Source: Azorinus chamasolen (taxonomy: Eukaryota; Mollusca; Bivalvia; Cardiida; Solecurtidae). From it: 64,000 bases of DNA. Location of the stretch: positions 1,998,404 through 2,062,403 of the forward strand of contig OY755242.1 in the NCBI GenBank assembly GCA_963576725.1, given 5' to 3'. The notes below the pieces were generated by a model. It was given only the letters and a program-made list of their open reading frames with translations. It searched no databases and had not been told where the DNA came from. The translations under genes and the position numbers were made by a program. This document shows positions 35,858-48,522 of this stretch, one piece after another (the first letter of the stretch is position 1; every line of letters begins with the position of its first letter).

Positions 35858-36290
35858 AAATGGGCAGACACATCAAAAGGCATCCCACAAGACTCCATTA
35901 TTGGGCCGCTTCTGTTCAATATATTTTATAAATGATATATTTTTATTTATTGATAAATGCTTCTTATACAATTATGCAGATGACAACACCCTTTCATTTC
36001 ACAGTCCAAATTTTGCAGAAAGAAAGCAATACTCTTATTGACTTGTTTCACTATAACTGTATGAAGGCAAGTTCCAAGCAATATCTATTGGTAAGAAAAT
36101 CCATGCAAAATCTCCTTCTTTCGAATTAGACGGTATTGATATCTTGTGACTTTATTGGGTGTTGACATTGACTTTAAAATATCATTTGATAACCACATCC
36201 AAAGGACCTGTAGAAAATCAGCCACACAACTAAATATCCTGAAGAGGATTTGTAGGAATCTATGCAAACTTAGTAGATTGACTATATTTC
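35858..36290 (+). pseudogene. Non-LTR reverse transcriptase fragment
   Basis: Read across two frameshifts the translation gives a PQDSIIGPLLFNIF-like block, then NYADDNTLSFHSPNF (YADD catalytic motif), then a thumb-like stretch near 36150-36290 (DFKISFDNHIQRTCR in the appropriate frame). The clade differs from the L2-like copy at 11288. Heavily decayed. Confidence 0.75.
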
Positions 36291-37945
36291 ATACCGTTTT
36301 GATCCCACCCCACCCATGATCAAAGGTAAACTTGATATCACCAAGACAAACACTCTAAGCAAGTCTGAGGAAAAATGGGCTAACAATGTGATCGCTAGAG
36401 TGTCAACAAGAGTTTTCTACTGTTTAATTTAGTTATCTATTTTTTTACCCCATGTGACCCACTTTAAATGTGGTCCAAAATTTCATCAAAACAATAACTC
36501 TGATGAAGTTTTAATGAAGACTGGGCTAAAATGTGACTTTTATAGTTTTCCCAAGGTTTTTCTGCTATTTGACATATTGACCCACTTTCAAACTTGTGCG
36601 AAAATTAAGCAAGACAATTTGTATCTGAAGACATTTGACGAACTGTTAAAACAAAATGGGCTAGTAGGCACTGACTTAGAATGGATTGTTTGGCGACAAA
36701 AAAAATTTGATATTTAAGGAGATATGACAGTTTTAGTTTTCTTTACAAAATTCTTTTTAAGTTTTATGAAGATTGGATAAAAAATGTGACAACTATCTAG
36801 CGTGTTCCAAAGGTTTTTCTACTATTTGACCTTATGAACAAGTTTTTGACCCCACAAGACCCACTTTCAAATTTGTCCGAGATTTTATCAAAACAATCGT
36901 TCTGATAAAGTTTCACGAAGATTCAGCTACATATGTGACCTCTAATGTTCACAAGGTTTTTCTACTATTTGACCTAGTGATCTAGTTTTTGACCCAACAC
37001 CACCAACTTTCAAACTCATCCGAAATTTATTAAGACAATCATTCTGACTAAGTTTCATGGAGATTTGGTACAAAATGTGACCTCTTGAGTGTTCACAAGG
37101 TTTTTCTACTACCAGTATTTGACCTAATTGCCTAGTTTTTGACCCCACATGACCCACTTTCAATCTTGTCCGAGATTTTATTAAAACAATCATTCTGACC
37201 AAGTTTCATGAAAATACGGCTAAAAATATGGCCTCTAGAGTGTTCACAAGTTATTCCTACTGTTTGACCTAGTGACCTAGTTTTTCGCTGCACATAACCC
37301 ACTTTCGAAATCATACGAGATTCTACCAAGAAAATCATTCTGACCAAGATTCATGAAGATGTGACTAAAATTGTGCCCACTAAAGTGTTCATAAGCAAAT
37401 TGATGACACATGAGGAATGACCGATGATGCACAATAGGCTGGGTCCTAGTAGTGGTTACTGTAGCATCCCCCCTAGACTTTTTTCATGGGTACCAAATTG
37501 TTCATTGGGGTCCTCAGAGCTCATTTTGATCATGCCCCCCCTAAAATAAGTTTGTCCCAGCTATGTTTTATTTAACGGTTTCCATGGTTACCCGAGGTAA
37601 TTTTCGAAACTACCTTGGTTCAGAAAATGCGCTATAACTTTGTTTTTAGAAGCAATAGAAGGACAAACAAGTACCAAAGTAAAGCAGAGACATATAGCTT
37701 GAATATGATTTTATTAATATTCATAAATGCATTCTTATGAATATTAATGAGGAAGTAAAAATGTGATTTTTTTTTAGAAAAAAGGAGTTTGTTGTTTAGT
37801 CTGAGAGGCTTATTAATGCACAGAAATTACTGAATTTAGGTTTAAGTTGTTCGCTGGAGTCCTCAGAATACATTTTGAGTATTTTCCCAAATAATTTTGT
37901 CCCATCTATGTTTTATTAAACGGTTTACATGGTAACCCGAGGTAA

Positions 37946-37949
<4 letters not shown>

Positions 37950-37994
<45 letters not shown>
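37950..37994 (+). repeat. (GA)n microsatellite
   Basis: About 22 GA dinucleotides at the boundary between the left arm and the GC-rich centre of the foldback element. Confidence 0.95.
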
Positions 37995-37995
<1 letters not shown>

Positions 37996-37997
<2 letters not shown>

Positions 37998-39530
37998 CCC
38001 ATGGAAGGAGAAAGAGACTCCCTAGACATAATTAGGTTAGGGAGGTCCACTTTTTCGACTGACACTAGCACGGGAGAGGATAGAGGACCCCTGTGAATAG
38101 GATTCGGGGGTCTAGGGCAGACAGAGGGTGGGAGGATTCTAAAATAATCTTCACACGCATTCTCAATAGAAAATATTGATGTTCAGAATCATCTAAAGAA
38201 AAAGAGGACTAAGTCCCGTCTAAATCTGAGTGAGAGGCTTCCACAAAGTCTGATTCCCTTAAAAAATAGGACCATCCCTAGGAGCCATAAAGTACAAAGT
38301 GTCTTCCTGCTCTCCCTCAGAATCCGCCCTGGTGAACGCCATGGATGACAGCACCCGGGAAGAGTGGGACCCGCCACAGACATAGAAGTGTGGACTGTGG
38401 GTTCACGTGAGAGCTATTCTCCCTCTAGGTGAAGCTTGCTGATTCCCAGAATGAGTGTCTGCTAGCGAGAGCGACCAGCCGGCGAATCTGAGGAGGCAGA
38501 GCGATGTCTTCGCATAGAATAGTAATGGTAAGACCTCGATCTGCGATGAGAGCGGTGCGAGTGCCGGTTCCCATTAGAAGAATAAGAAGGTTTTTACGCC
38601 TCCTATGAGGTGGGTGGGATGGGGGCTGGGGAGTCCGAAGTGTACTCAGAAGATGAAGAGTAACTGCAGGGTCTAGACGACCAAGAACGTCTAGACTTAG
38701 CCAGAGCAGCTTCCTGTTGACTTTCACCACTGTAATGCCGTGTAGAGACAGAATGCCCTGTAGAAAAGATTGGACTGGTATATTTACCGGTCCATTTCGG
38801 TATCCCGGTCCAAAGGACCAGACCGGGACACCGGAGGACCGTTTGAGAGCAAACTTAGGACACTGGGCCAAAGAATACACAGTGACATCTTTGGGCTGGG
38901 GCTCGGTAGACCGGGCTGCTGGTGGCGTCATAAAATGGAAGCACTAACGCCAGGACACCGGGGACCGGTTACGGATAACTGGGCCTAGATTCAGCGGTAC
39001 CTGGCAAAACTCTCCACACAACAAGCCGGGAGACCTGGCAACAATAGTACCTGGGACCTGGCAACAATAGTACCTGGGACCAGAACAAAGGGCACCATTC
39101 AAGCGGTAAACGGAGAACCGGCACCCGGACCAGCAGTTGGGTGCCAATCTGCAACTAACAACTGGGGAATCGACTGCACCACAGGGGCTGTTGACGAAAG
39201 AGATTTTAAAGAAGAAGCAGGCTTCTTCTGAGCTTTAGAGGACAGTGATTTGTCTGTTGCGAGGGAGTCTCTGAAATACTTCTTCCGTCGGGCAGCAAGC
39301 TCCCACGTCTCCCCTGTCCAGAGGGATGAAACTGGACAGGAAGCTGACGCGGAGCATCCGCAGCAGTCCAGACACACTTAATGAGTTGTCCAGCCTGTCG
39401 CGAAATGCTCCAAAGAAGCCTTGCGTTGCTCTGGCATGCTGTGGTAAATAATCAAGCAAATGCATAAGACATCGCGAGTAAGTTAGAAGTCACGCAAGGC
39501 TAATATGGGTAAACATAAGCTGATGATTAC
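37996..39530 (-). other. GC-rich core of the foldback element with broken open frames
   Basis: Minus-strand open stretches (38931-38425, 39377-39099, 39465-39235) overlap in different frames. One contains WELAARRKKYFRDSLATD, which faintly recalls gag-like proteins of tyrosine-recombinase (DIRS-type) retroelements in invertebrates. A short repeated block (ACCTGGCAACAATAGTACCTG) occurs near 39050. I cannot name a product; it is probably decayed. Confidence 0.3.
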
Positions 39531-41567
39531 AGTCGAGATGCTATATATTATCTATTGCATTGCAAAACACCCATAACAGTAATTTTCTTCACAAAACATG
39601 CATGAGGCTCAATTCCTCTGCTGTATTTTCTTACAAGAAATGTGTTGTTCACATACATGTATATTGCAATATAATAGAAAAACTTACTTTCCTACAACAG
39701 TTTACATTCTCATTAATATTCATGATTTCGAAAATAATATTCATTATCTACATATTTATATACATGAACATCAATATCGCTGTTTCAGTCAGTATCAAGC
39801 TCTATACTGGTTAACTAAAATAATCTCAGATAAAAAGAACAGCTCATTCAAGTGTGTTTATTTTACATCTCATTAATATTCATAAATATGCATTAATATT
39901 CAAGAACCCAAAGTAATGACCCTCTGCTCTTGTCAATTTTTGTTCAATATCTGGTATTTTACGTAAAATAAATAATAGAAAAGATAGTACACTCGAAACA
40001 ATGCTAAATATAGGGCTTGTTAAATTGCTTATTCATTTAAGCATGTTATATGCAAATTAGCTTAAATATACATGTTTTTAGAAATATTACATGAACCAAA
40101 GATGTTTTCCTTTATTTTGTATGTTGATATTAAAACATTTAAATCTGAATTCAATAACTATATGTATATTATTAGGCCTCTCTTACTAAAAACAAACTCG
40201 TCAATCTAAAAACGTGTTTTTTACTTCCCCATTAATATTCATAAGAATGCATTATAAGAATGCATTATGAGTATTAATAAAATTACATATTGTATTCAAG
40301 CTATATGTCTCTGCTTTACGTTGGTTTTGGTATTGTCCTTCTATTGTCGCTAAAAGCAAAGTTATGAAGCATTTTCTTAATCAAGATAGTTTCGAAATTT
40401 ACCTCGGGTTACCATGGAAACCGTTTAATAAAACAAAGCTGGGACACAATTATTTTGGGGGAATGCTCAAAAATGTGTTCTGAGGACCCCAACGAACAAT
40501 TTAAGACTGAATTCAATAATTTTTGTGCACTAATAGGCCTCTAAGACTAAACAAAAAACTCATTTTTCTAAAAAAGCGGACTTGTTTACATCCTCATTAA
40601 TATTCATAAGTAATAATTTATTATTTTATTAAAATTATATAATATATTCAAGACCCCAACAAACGATTTAAACCTGAATTCAATAATTTGTCTGCATTAA
40701 TAAGCCTATCAGACTAAACAACAAGCTACTTTTTCTAAAAAAAACGCATTTTTTTACATTCTTATGAATATTCATAAGAATGCATTTATGAATATTAATT
40801 AAATCATTTATCATATACAAGCTATACGTCTCTGCTTTACTTTGGTACTTGTTTTGTCCTTCAATCTAAATTCAATAATTTCTGTGCATTAATAAGCCTC
40901 TCAGACTAAACAACAAACTCCTTTTTTCTAAAAAAAAACACATTTTTTACTTCCTCATTAATATTCATAAGAATGCATTTATGAATATTAATAAAATCAT
41001 GTATCATATTCAAGCTATATGTCTCTGCTTTACTTTGGTACTTGTTTTGTCCTTCTATTGCTTCTAAAACAAAGTTATGGCGCATTTTCTGAACCAAGGT
41101 AGTTTCGAAAATTACCTTGGGTTATCATGGAAACCGTTAAATAAAACATAGCTGGGACAAACTTATTTTGGGGGCATGATCAAAATGTGTTCTGAGGACC
41201 CCAACGAACAATTTGGTACCCATGAAAAAAGTCTAGGGGGGATGCTACGGTAACCACTACTAGGACCCAGCCTACAACGGACATTCAAGTCTCCCAAAAG
41301 CTCACCTTGAGCTTTGCTGGGTCACCAACACATAGATGGATAAACTTTTATCTAGTATTATCTGACCAGTAAGTTTTCTTTCCAGAGTTTGCATGGCATA
41401 ATGAAAATGATTATACACCATTACGAAATAGAATATATTAATCTATTCTCTGTTGAATATTCATGTTGGAAATAATGACATCATGAATATTTATTATGCC
41501 ATATGTACACATGAAATTGTGATATTGGCAGATGCTGTAGTTAAGTTAGGTCTGTTATGATTTCTTA

Positions 41568-41636
41568 AGTAAACGGAGCTGACCCTGATCAGACAAGTCC
41601 TAAAGGAGTTGTCTGATCTGGGTTTACTGTGTTTGC
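41568..41636. repeat. Palindromic MITE core, GCAAACAGAG family, copy 5
   Basis: Palindrome centred on TCCTAAAGGA, preceded at 41457 by the family motif AATAATGACATCATGAATAT. Confidence 0.7.
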
Positions 41637-41885
41637 AAAGGCATGGAAATGCATTTATATGAAGGAAAGGACTATCTTCCATTAATCTACATGAGTATTT
41701 AGATCAAGTTTAGCAGTGGCAATTGATGGGTAGTAAGTAGGAGAACTACTTACTCAGAGGCATAGGAAAGGTTACATTAACTGATAACGATGAAAGTGAA
41801 GGTCCATCACTGGTATACCTCAGTATAGGTCAGATTTGTATTCATATTTTGACAAAGTAAAAAAAAGTTATTTATACAAACATAC

Positions 41886-42062
41886 TTAGCAATTTCTTTT
41901 TCCAAGTTTTCTCGTAATCTCCCTTCTGTTTCACAATGATCTGCTCTTATTCTTTGAAGTTCTTCTTCATGGGATTCTGTCATTTCAGCTAGTTTGTTCT
42001 CCTTTTCAGTCACACTGGCTTTCAGACTTTCGATTTGTTTCTGAAGAATTTCATTGCCACTG
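41886..42062 (-). CDS. Coiled-coil exon C of Mieap/SPATA18-like gene
   Basis: A 177-base exon: acceptor TTTCTATCAG, donor GTATGT, then one base, 58 codons, two bases. The translation (SGNEILQKQIESLK to ENLEKEIA) has a clear heptad pattern rich in E, K, L and R, typical of a parallel coiled coil. Both joins preserve the frame (serine upstream, AA|C asparagine downstream). In Mieap-family proteins an extended coiled coil precedes the conserved C-terminal domain, so the order fits. The exon sits about 0.6 kb from the right end of the foldback element, which lies in the intron leading to exon D. Coiled coils are not diagnostic of family; the assignment rests on the last exon. Confidence 0.75.
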
Positions 42063-42561
42063 CTGATAGAAATATAAACTTGTATATGAAAATACTAATA
42101 TTTGAATTGATTTTTATTCTTTGATTTTTCTATGATCTGCATAAAATGAATGCCATAGGCTATTCACTTTGAATCTTGAATGCCAAACTGTTGAATCTTG
42201 ATTTTTTTAGCCGACAGCTATGCAGCTTTAGCTGACATTTACAGGGTAGATAAAGACTGTTCCTATGACCAGGGTCTGCTCTGTTTGTTTAACAAACAAT
42301 AAAGACCTGATTCAACCATTCTGCCATTAACAATTACTTTTTATATAAAGTATGTATTTCCATTATAAAAATTCAGTTGACAGATATTCAGTCTTGAATA
42401 TTTATCAGATAAAGGATTACAGTGCAAGCCAACTGCTCGTCATTTTTGTAGAATATACTGATTGTAGGATATTTGCCCCGGACATTTTCCTTACCCCAGA
42501 CATTTGCCCCCTATATTGAATGGGACGGACATTTGCCCAAATCCATTTTATTCTACACATC

Positions 42562-42868
42562 AAACTAGAACTATCACTGAAGGTGATTAATACCCCCACT
42601 AGCACATTTGATACAGAGATGGGGTTATGAAAATAAAGCTCCAGACCACTAAATTTTCACTTGCTAAATTACGAAAAGGTAAATCATTCATAAGGGCACG
42701 AAGCGACAAATCAAACTCTTTATCGCAGGTGCAGAATTACTGCATCAACAATACTGCAAAATTTAAAAAAGTTTTGTTGAAGTATGATAGACAAAAACCT
42801 CCGGAAAAAAATTTTGTTTATCAAAACAAGACAGATTTTGACAAAAATAACCAAGGGCAAGAACTCCA
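42562..42868 (+). repeat. 5' end of a pearl-like family (ATACCCCCAC)
   Basis: ACTAGAACTATCACTGAAGG (hairpin ATCAC...GTGAT) followed by TAATACCCCCAC. The same start is at 56288. The core is replaced by the next insertion; no 3' end identified. Confidence 0.5.
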
Positions 42869-45351
42869 ACAAGAGGACCATGAGGCCCTGAAGCGCTCAC
42901 CTGAGATACCCCAGGGGCGGGGCTAAATTTTACCAAGAAGTCATCCTCTGTACAACCTTGGTAGAGAACCACAAGGCAAATCAGTATGCTGTTAATTAAA
43001 GGTCTAAGCCTTTTGGTTTCAGAGAAAAATAATATTTTATATTTTTCCCATAAAACGAATAAGACCCAAGGCAGGGCCAAATTTCACCCAGAGGTCAGGG
43101 TCGTAAGTTGTAGAGGACCATTAGATCTTCTTACATGCCAAACATCAAAGGTCTAGGCCTTACCGTTTCAGAAGATTTTAAATGATTTTCCTATGAAAAA
43201 CTGATAAGCCCTTGGGCGGGGCCATTTTTGGTCCAGGGGTCAGAATTTGAACAATCTTTGTAGAGGACCATTAGATCATGCTATATACCAAACATCAAAG
43301 GTCTAGGCCTTATAGTTTCAGAAGAAGATTTTTAAAGATTTTCCTATGAAAAACTGATAAGCCCATGGGCAGGGCCAGTTTTGGTCCAGGGTCATAATTT
43401 GAACAATCTATGTAGAGGACCATTATATCATGCTACATACCAAATATCAAAGGTCTACACCTTACATTTTCAGAGAAGATTTTTTTTAAAGAATTTCCTA
43501 TGAAAAACTGATAAGCCCATGGACGGGGCCATATTTGGCCCGGGGGTCATAATTTGAAAAATATTTGTAGAGGACCATTAGATCAAGCCACATGCAAAAT
43601 ATCAAAGGTCTAGGCCTTAAAGTTTCAGAAGAAGAATTTTAAAGATTTTTCTATGAAAAACTGATAAGCCCATGGGCGGGGCCATTTTTGGCCCAGGGTT
43701 ATAATTTGAACAATCTTTGTAGAGGACCATTAGATCATGCTACATGCCAAATATCAAAGGTCTAGGCCTTACAGTTTCAGAGAAGAAGATTTTTAAAGAT
43801 TTTCCTATGAACAATAGGGCCAAGACGGCCCTTAATCGCTCACCAGATTACCATAGATTTAAGATTTTTGCAGGGTAGCCCATGGGTAGGGTCAATATTG
43901 AACTTAGGGACAATATATGAACAATATTGATAGTGGATCATAAGCAGTGGATCATGAGCAGTGGTTCTGCAGAACAAGATTTTCAAAGATTTAGTATATT
44001 GATTTTATCAAGATAATGATTCTGACCAATGAAGATTGGGCTAAAAATGTGCTCTCTAAAGTATTTTTCTAAGATTTGACCTAGTGACCTACTTTCTATT
44101 CCCATCCTACCCATGATCACATTCAACCTTGATATCACCAAGACAAACACTCTGAGCAAGTTTGAGGAAGACTGGGCTAAAAATGTTGCCACTGGAGTAT
44201 AAACTAGATTTCTCTAAGATATGACCCAGTGACCTACTTTTTGACCTCACATGACCCACTTTCACACTTGTCCAAGATTTTATAAGGACAATCATTCTGA
44301 CCAATTTTCATGAAGAATTGGCAATAAATGTGACCTCTAGGGTGTTCACAAGGTTTTCATACTATTTGACCTAGTTTTTAACCCCACATAACGAACGTTC
44401 AAACTCATTTGAGATTTTATCAAGACAATCATTATGACTAAGTTTCATGAAGATTGGACTAAAATTGTGACCACTAGAGTGTTCACAAGGTTTTTCTACT
44501 GTTTGACCTAGTGACCTAGTTTTTAACCCCACATGACCCACTTACAAACTAGTTCGAGATTTTATTAAAACAATCATTCTGACCATGTTTAATGACAATT
44601 CGACAAAAATTATGACCACTAGAGTGTTCACAAGGTTTTTCTACTGTTTGACCTAGTTTTTTAGTCCAGTTAACCCCCTTTCGAACTCGTCCGAGATTTT
44701 ATCAAGATATTCATTCTGACCAAGTTTCATGAAGATTGGACTAAAATTGTGACTACTAGAGTGTTCACAAGGTTTTTCTGTTTGACCTAGTGACCTAGTT
44801 TTTTACCCCACACAACCCATTTTTCAAACTCCTCCAAGATTTTATTAAGACAATCATTCTGACCAAGTTTCATGAAAATTGTGCTAAAACTGTGACCTGT
44901 AGAGGGTTCACAAGGTTTTCCTACTATTTGACCTAGTGACCTAGTTTTTAACCCAACTTGACCCACTTTCGAACTCGTCCGAGATTTTATCAAGACATTC
45001 ATTCTGACCAAGTTTCATGAAGATTAGACTACAATTGTGACCACTAGAGTGTTCACAAGCAAATTGTTGACGACACACGACACACACTGCACGACGGACA
45101 TTCAAGTCTCCCAAAAGCTCACCCTGAGCTTTGCTCAGGTGAGCTAAAAACTGATAAGCCCTTGGGCGGGACCATTTTTGGTCCGGGGGTCATAATGTGA
45201 ACAACATTTCGTTCCCCCTAGTCACTGATGCTTCTGACAAAATTTGGTTAAAATTGGGTTAGCAGTTTTAGAGGAGATGTCGTTTGAAAATGTGCCGGAC
45301 GCCGGACAAAGAGCGGTCACAATAGCTCATCCTTTGGCTCAGGTGAGCTAA
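42869..45351 (+). mobile_element. GCTCACC-type element interrupted by a nested relative
   Basis: 5' hairpin GGACCATGAGGCCC; CTGATAAGCCC units; interrupted at 43809-45146; it resumes with CTGATAAGCCCTTGGGCGG and ends GGTGAGCT at about 45349. Host flanks AACTCCA and AAAATACTGAAGAC are contiguous in a paralogous unit near 46617-46634. Confidence 0.8.
43809..45146 (+). mobile_element. Nested pearl-like element, GTGTTCACAAGG core
   Basis: ACAATAGGGCCAAGACGGCC (5' hairpin), CGCTCACC, about seven ~140-base units, a CACGACGGACATTC tail and the AGCTCACCCTGAGC...GCTCAGGTGAGCT hairpin. The host unit reads TATGAAAAACTG when empty, and TATGA plus element plus AAAACTG here. Confidence 0.8.
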
Positions 45352-45479
45352 AAATACTGAAGACAGAATTATGGGCCTTGTGCACTGCACTTGTGGTCAA
45401 TGTGGTCTAAAAGCTTTTATACTTTGAAAGTTATGATCCAGACAAGCCAAATTTTGAGAACAGAAACAAAGGGCAACTA

Positions 45480-46605
45480 GAGGTTTTAGTCACAAAAACA
45501 GATGTCTCCCCAATAATTAAAACAATATGTAAAGGAAAATCACTCAAAATGTTATGGACTTGATGATTGATACTTCCCCTCATTATGCGCTTTCCACACC
45601 GCATTTTTCAACAAGAAAATGATAACAGCTAATAACTCCAAAAATATCGATACCAGAGTTATGGCCCTTGTGCATGACACTTACTTTCCTCATGCTCTTT
45701 CTTAAATGAAATGTCATTCCAATAGCATCAGTCGAACAGGAGTTATTGATCGGACAAAAAAATGTAACAAAGGGCAATAAATCCAAAAGTATTGAAGCCA
45801 GAGTTATGGCCCTTGTTCATGACACTTTCTCTCATGATGCTCTTTCCATGTATGAAGTGTCAATACAATGGCAAGAGCCATGTAGGAGTTATCGTCCGGA
45901 CAAGAAAGTGTTAAACAAATGTACAAGGGGCAATAACTCTCAATTTATTGAAGCCAGAGTTGAGGACCTTATGCATGACACTTTCTCTTATCATGATCTT
46001 TCCATGTATGAAGTTTCACTCCAATGGCATGTGCCATATAGGAGTTATCGTCCGGACAAAAAATTGTGAAAAAAAAATTACAAGGGCAATAACTGCATTA
46101 TAAGTGAAACCAAAGTTATGGACCTTGTGTATGACACTTCCTCTCGTCATGATCTTTCCATATATGAAGTTTCAATTCAATGGCACGAGCCATATAGGAG
46201 TTATCGTCTGGACAAAAAAGTGTAATTTTTTTACAAAGGGCAATAACTCCTATACTAGTGAAGCCAGAGTTAGTGACCTTGTGCATGACACTTCCTCTCA
46301 TTATGCTCTTTCCATATATGAAGTTTAAATCATCTGGCATCAGGCAAATTGAAGTAAACGTCCGGACAAAAAATTGGGAATTTTTTTTACAAGGGGCAAT
46401 AACTCCTATATTAGTGAAGCAAGAGTTATGGACCTTGTGCATGACACTTCCTCTCATTATGCTCTTTCCATATATGAAGTTTCAATCAACTGGCATCAGG
46501 CATATTGAAGTTATGGTCCGGACAAAAATTGTGATGGAGAGACGGACAGACAGACAGACAACTCTCAAGAAAACAAGATGTCAATCCCCCATATAAATAT
46601 GGGGG
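45480..46605 (+). mobile_element. Pearl-like array, AAGGGCAATAACTCC units
   Basis: Possible 5' end CACAAAAACAGATGTCTCCC; about seven ~150-base units (CTTGTGCATGACACTTCCTC, CCGGACAAAAA); a (GACA)n tail at 46532-46560; a 3' hairpin around CCCCCATATAAATATGGGGG before CATAAAAA. Confidence 0.6.
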
Positions 46606-46734
46606 GAAACATAAAAACTCCAAAAATACTGAAGACAGAGTTACGAACCTTGCGCATATGCGGAAATTAGCACCTTCCTGTTTTTGCAAAGGAAGTGTTT
46701 TGTCCCTTTCATATTGGAACTATAGGCCTCTTCT

Positions 46735-46925
46735 TTGAAGAGCCAGTTTTCAATAGAAACATATTGTGTAAACTTTGAAAATTTTCTTCTCTGAAACTGA
46801 GAGATTCTCAGCTTTCATATTTGGCACATAGCATCATGTACAGGTCCTCTACAAAATTTATTTAAATTATGCCCCTGGGATTAAAATTGGGCCCACCCCA
46901 GGGGTGACCAGTTTACTATAGCAGC
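46735..46925 (-). repeat. GCTCACC-family core fragment, minus orientation
   Basis: One reverse-complemented core unit (CAGGTCCTCTACAAAA, CCACCCCAGGGGTGACCAG). Confidence 0.65.
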
Positions 46926-47075
46926 CTGTTGTTTCAATCAGATCCTTTGCTGGTCAGTGATAATAAAGTAGTATACTGCAGAAAGGTGTACTGTGTAGTA
47001 GGTTTTGGAGCTTGGAGTGCCATGGCTTATAATTACATGTATGTTGAGTAGAGTTATGACCATGATGGCCATTTC

Positions 47076-47306
47076 TTAACCCTTTAGTCCATGAATATTC
47101 ATGAAAGAGATAATGACATCATGAATATTAATCAACATAATTTCTATAGTGATGATGAATCAGCAAAACCTTTGTCCTGATAAACACTAAAATTAGATCT
47201 ATATCATGTCAAAAGCAAACAGAGCAGACCCTGATCAGCTGTCTGATTCTGGGTCTACTCTGTTTGCAAAGGCATAGAAAGGCGTATTTATGGAGGAAAG
47301 GGTTAA
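47076..47306. mobile_element. Complete palindrome-centred MITE, copy 6
   Basis: 231 bases with perfect short termini TTAACCCTTT and AAAGGGTTAA, an internal ATAATGACATCATGAATATT motif, and the GCAAACAGAGCAGACCC palindrome at 47214-47268. This copy defines the family's full structure. Confidence 0.8.
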
Positions 47307-47324
47307 GAACACCACCACCCCCCC

Positions 47325-47595
47325 CCAATCGGTGCCTTGTTTTGTAAAGAAACATATTATGAAAACTTTGCAAATCTTCTCCTCTGAAACTGGTAGGGTC
47401 TCAGTTTCCATATAAGGCACATAGTATCATCCTGAAGTCCTCTACAAAAGGTCAATGAATTATGCCCCTGGGGTCAAAAGAGGCCTCACCCAGGATGGCC
47501 AGTGTTCTATAGAAATACAGTGACAACTTTTAAAATTCTTCTCCTCTTGATTGTTTGGTGAGTGATATCAGGGCCATCATGTCCCTCTCGATGAA
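47325..47595 (-). repeat. GCTCACC-family 5' fragment, minus orientation
   Basis: Reverse complement of a 5' end: GGTGAGTGATATCAGGGCCA then TCATGTCCCTCT. One and a half core units. Confidence 0.65.
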
Positions 47596-47875
47596 GTTAT
47601 TCCCTTTTTTTCATATTGTCTACCTTATGATTTTTACAAAATGCGTTCAGGTGGGTCATGTATATACAGTGGTCAACTACACCATAGGAGGGTGGGGTGT
47701 GGGGAGGGGAGTTTTTTTAATCCGATAGGGGGGGGGGGGGGACTCTTACTTTGCATAGCAATACAAGATGCCCTTGTTTTAAATACATTGCTTTTTACAT
47801 TAACCTCACCTAATGATTATTCATTAATATAATAAATAAATATTAATATAATGAATAATAAACTATGGGTTTGTT

Positions 47876-48300
47876 TTTGTCACAAAAACAGATGTCTCCC
47901 CCTCCCATCCTCTTTCCAATACACAAGTGTAATGTCTGTAACTCCAAACTTATCAGGGTCTAATGTTTAAGTCATCAGGCGCAATAACTCCAACATTGTA
48001 AGGGGGAGACAATTCAAAAGCCCCAGGTACACAAAAACACATGCTAGTCAACATTCTTGTGAAGTTTGGTGACTCTAGTACTAGTGGTTTCAGAGATACA
48101 TGTGACACAAACTAAAGCTTCTCTTATTTAAGTCATAAGGGGCAGTAACTCCAAAGTTATCAGGGGGAGACAATCAAAAAACCCAGATGCACAACAACTC
48201 ATGCTGTTGAACACTCCTGTGAAGTTTGGTGACAATTATATTACTTTTAGTAGATTATTCTGCAATATTTTTTTTTTTATCAAGGGGCAATAATCCTAAA
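47876..48300 (+). repeat. Pearl-like fragment starting CACAAAAACAGATGTCTCCC
   Basis: Same 5' motif as 45490; two ~140-base units with GGGGCAATAACTCC-like and GTGAAGTTTGGTGAC blocks; no 3' end. 48301-48522 shows nothing. Confidence 0.5.
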
Positions 48301-48522
48301 GGGCAAATTTTATATACACTCGTCCAAAGCACTCTTATATAAAGTCTAAGCACCATTTTTTAGCAATTTTTGAGGAAAATGTTCGGGTTAAAAATGTTCT
48401 TTTAAATCTATTTAGCTCAAAGTCGACTCAGGATCCAAACTGTTAGACACTCTGATTATGTTTTTGTAAAGTGACAGAAAAAATGCCATTTTGAAACCTG
48501 AAGCAGAAGATAAGTTTAGCAG

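Larger units (their letters stand above)
37435..41274. mobile_element. Foldback transposon with ~400-bp inverted arms
   Basis: Left terminus TAGGCTGGGTCCTAGTAGTG matches the complement of the right terminus, and complementarity continues for about 400 bases (37435-37850 against 40870-41274). The arms are built of tandem copies of the same unit, with further partial copies at 37850-37950, 40180-40500 and 40500-40865. Flanks read GCACAA and (A)CAACGG, a 3-4 base duplication. The centre (about 37996-39530) is clearly GC-richer. Confidence 0.8.
36291..41330 (+). repeat. Pearl-like element with GTGTTCACAAGG core, split by a foldback element
   Basis: Units of ~140 bases (CTAGAGTGTTCACAAGGTTT, TTTGACCTAGTGACCTAG) run to 37434. 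After the foldback the tail resumes at 41275 (CGGACATTCAAGTCTCCC), then AGCTCACCTTGAGC. The same family is intact at 43809-45146. Confidence 0.65.

Noticed and set aside
38425..38931. 168-codon minus-strand frame as a real gene
   Set aside because: It lies in the GC-rich centre of a foldback element, overlaps other frames, has no known domain, and composition alone explains its length.
46104..46596. Overlapping frames of ~110 codons on both strands
   Set aside because: Periodic translations of the AAGGGCAATAACTCC tandem units.
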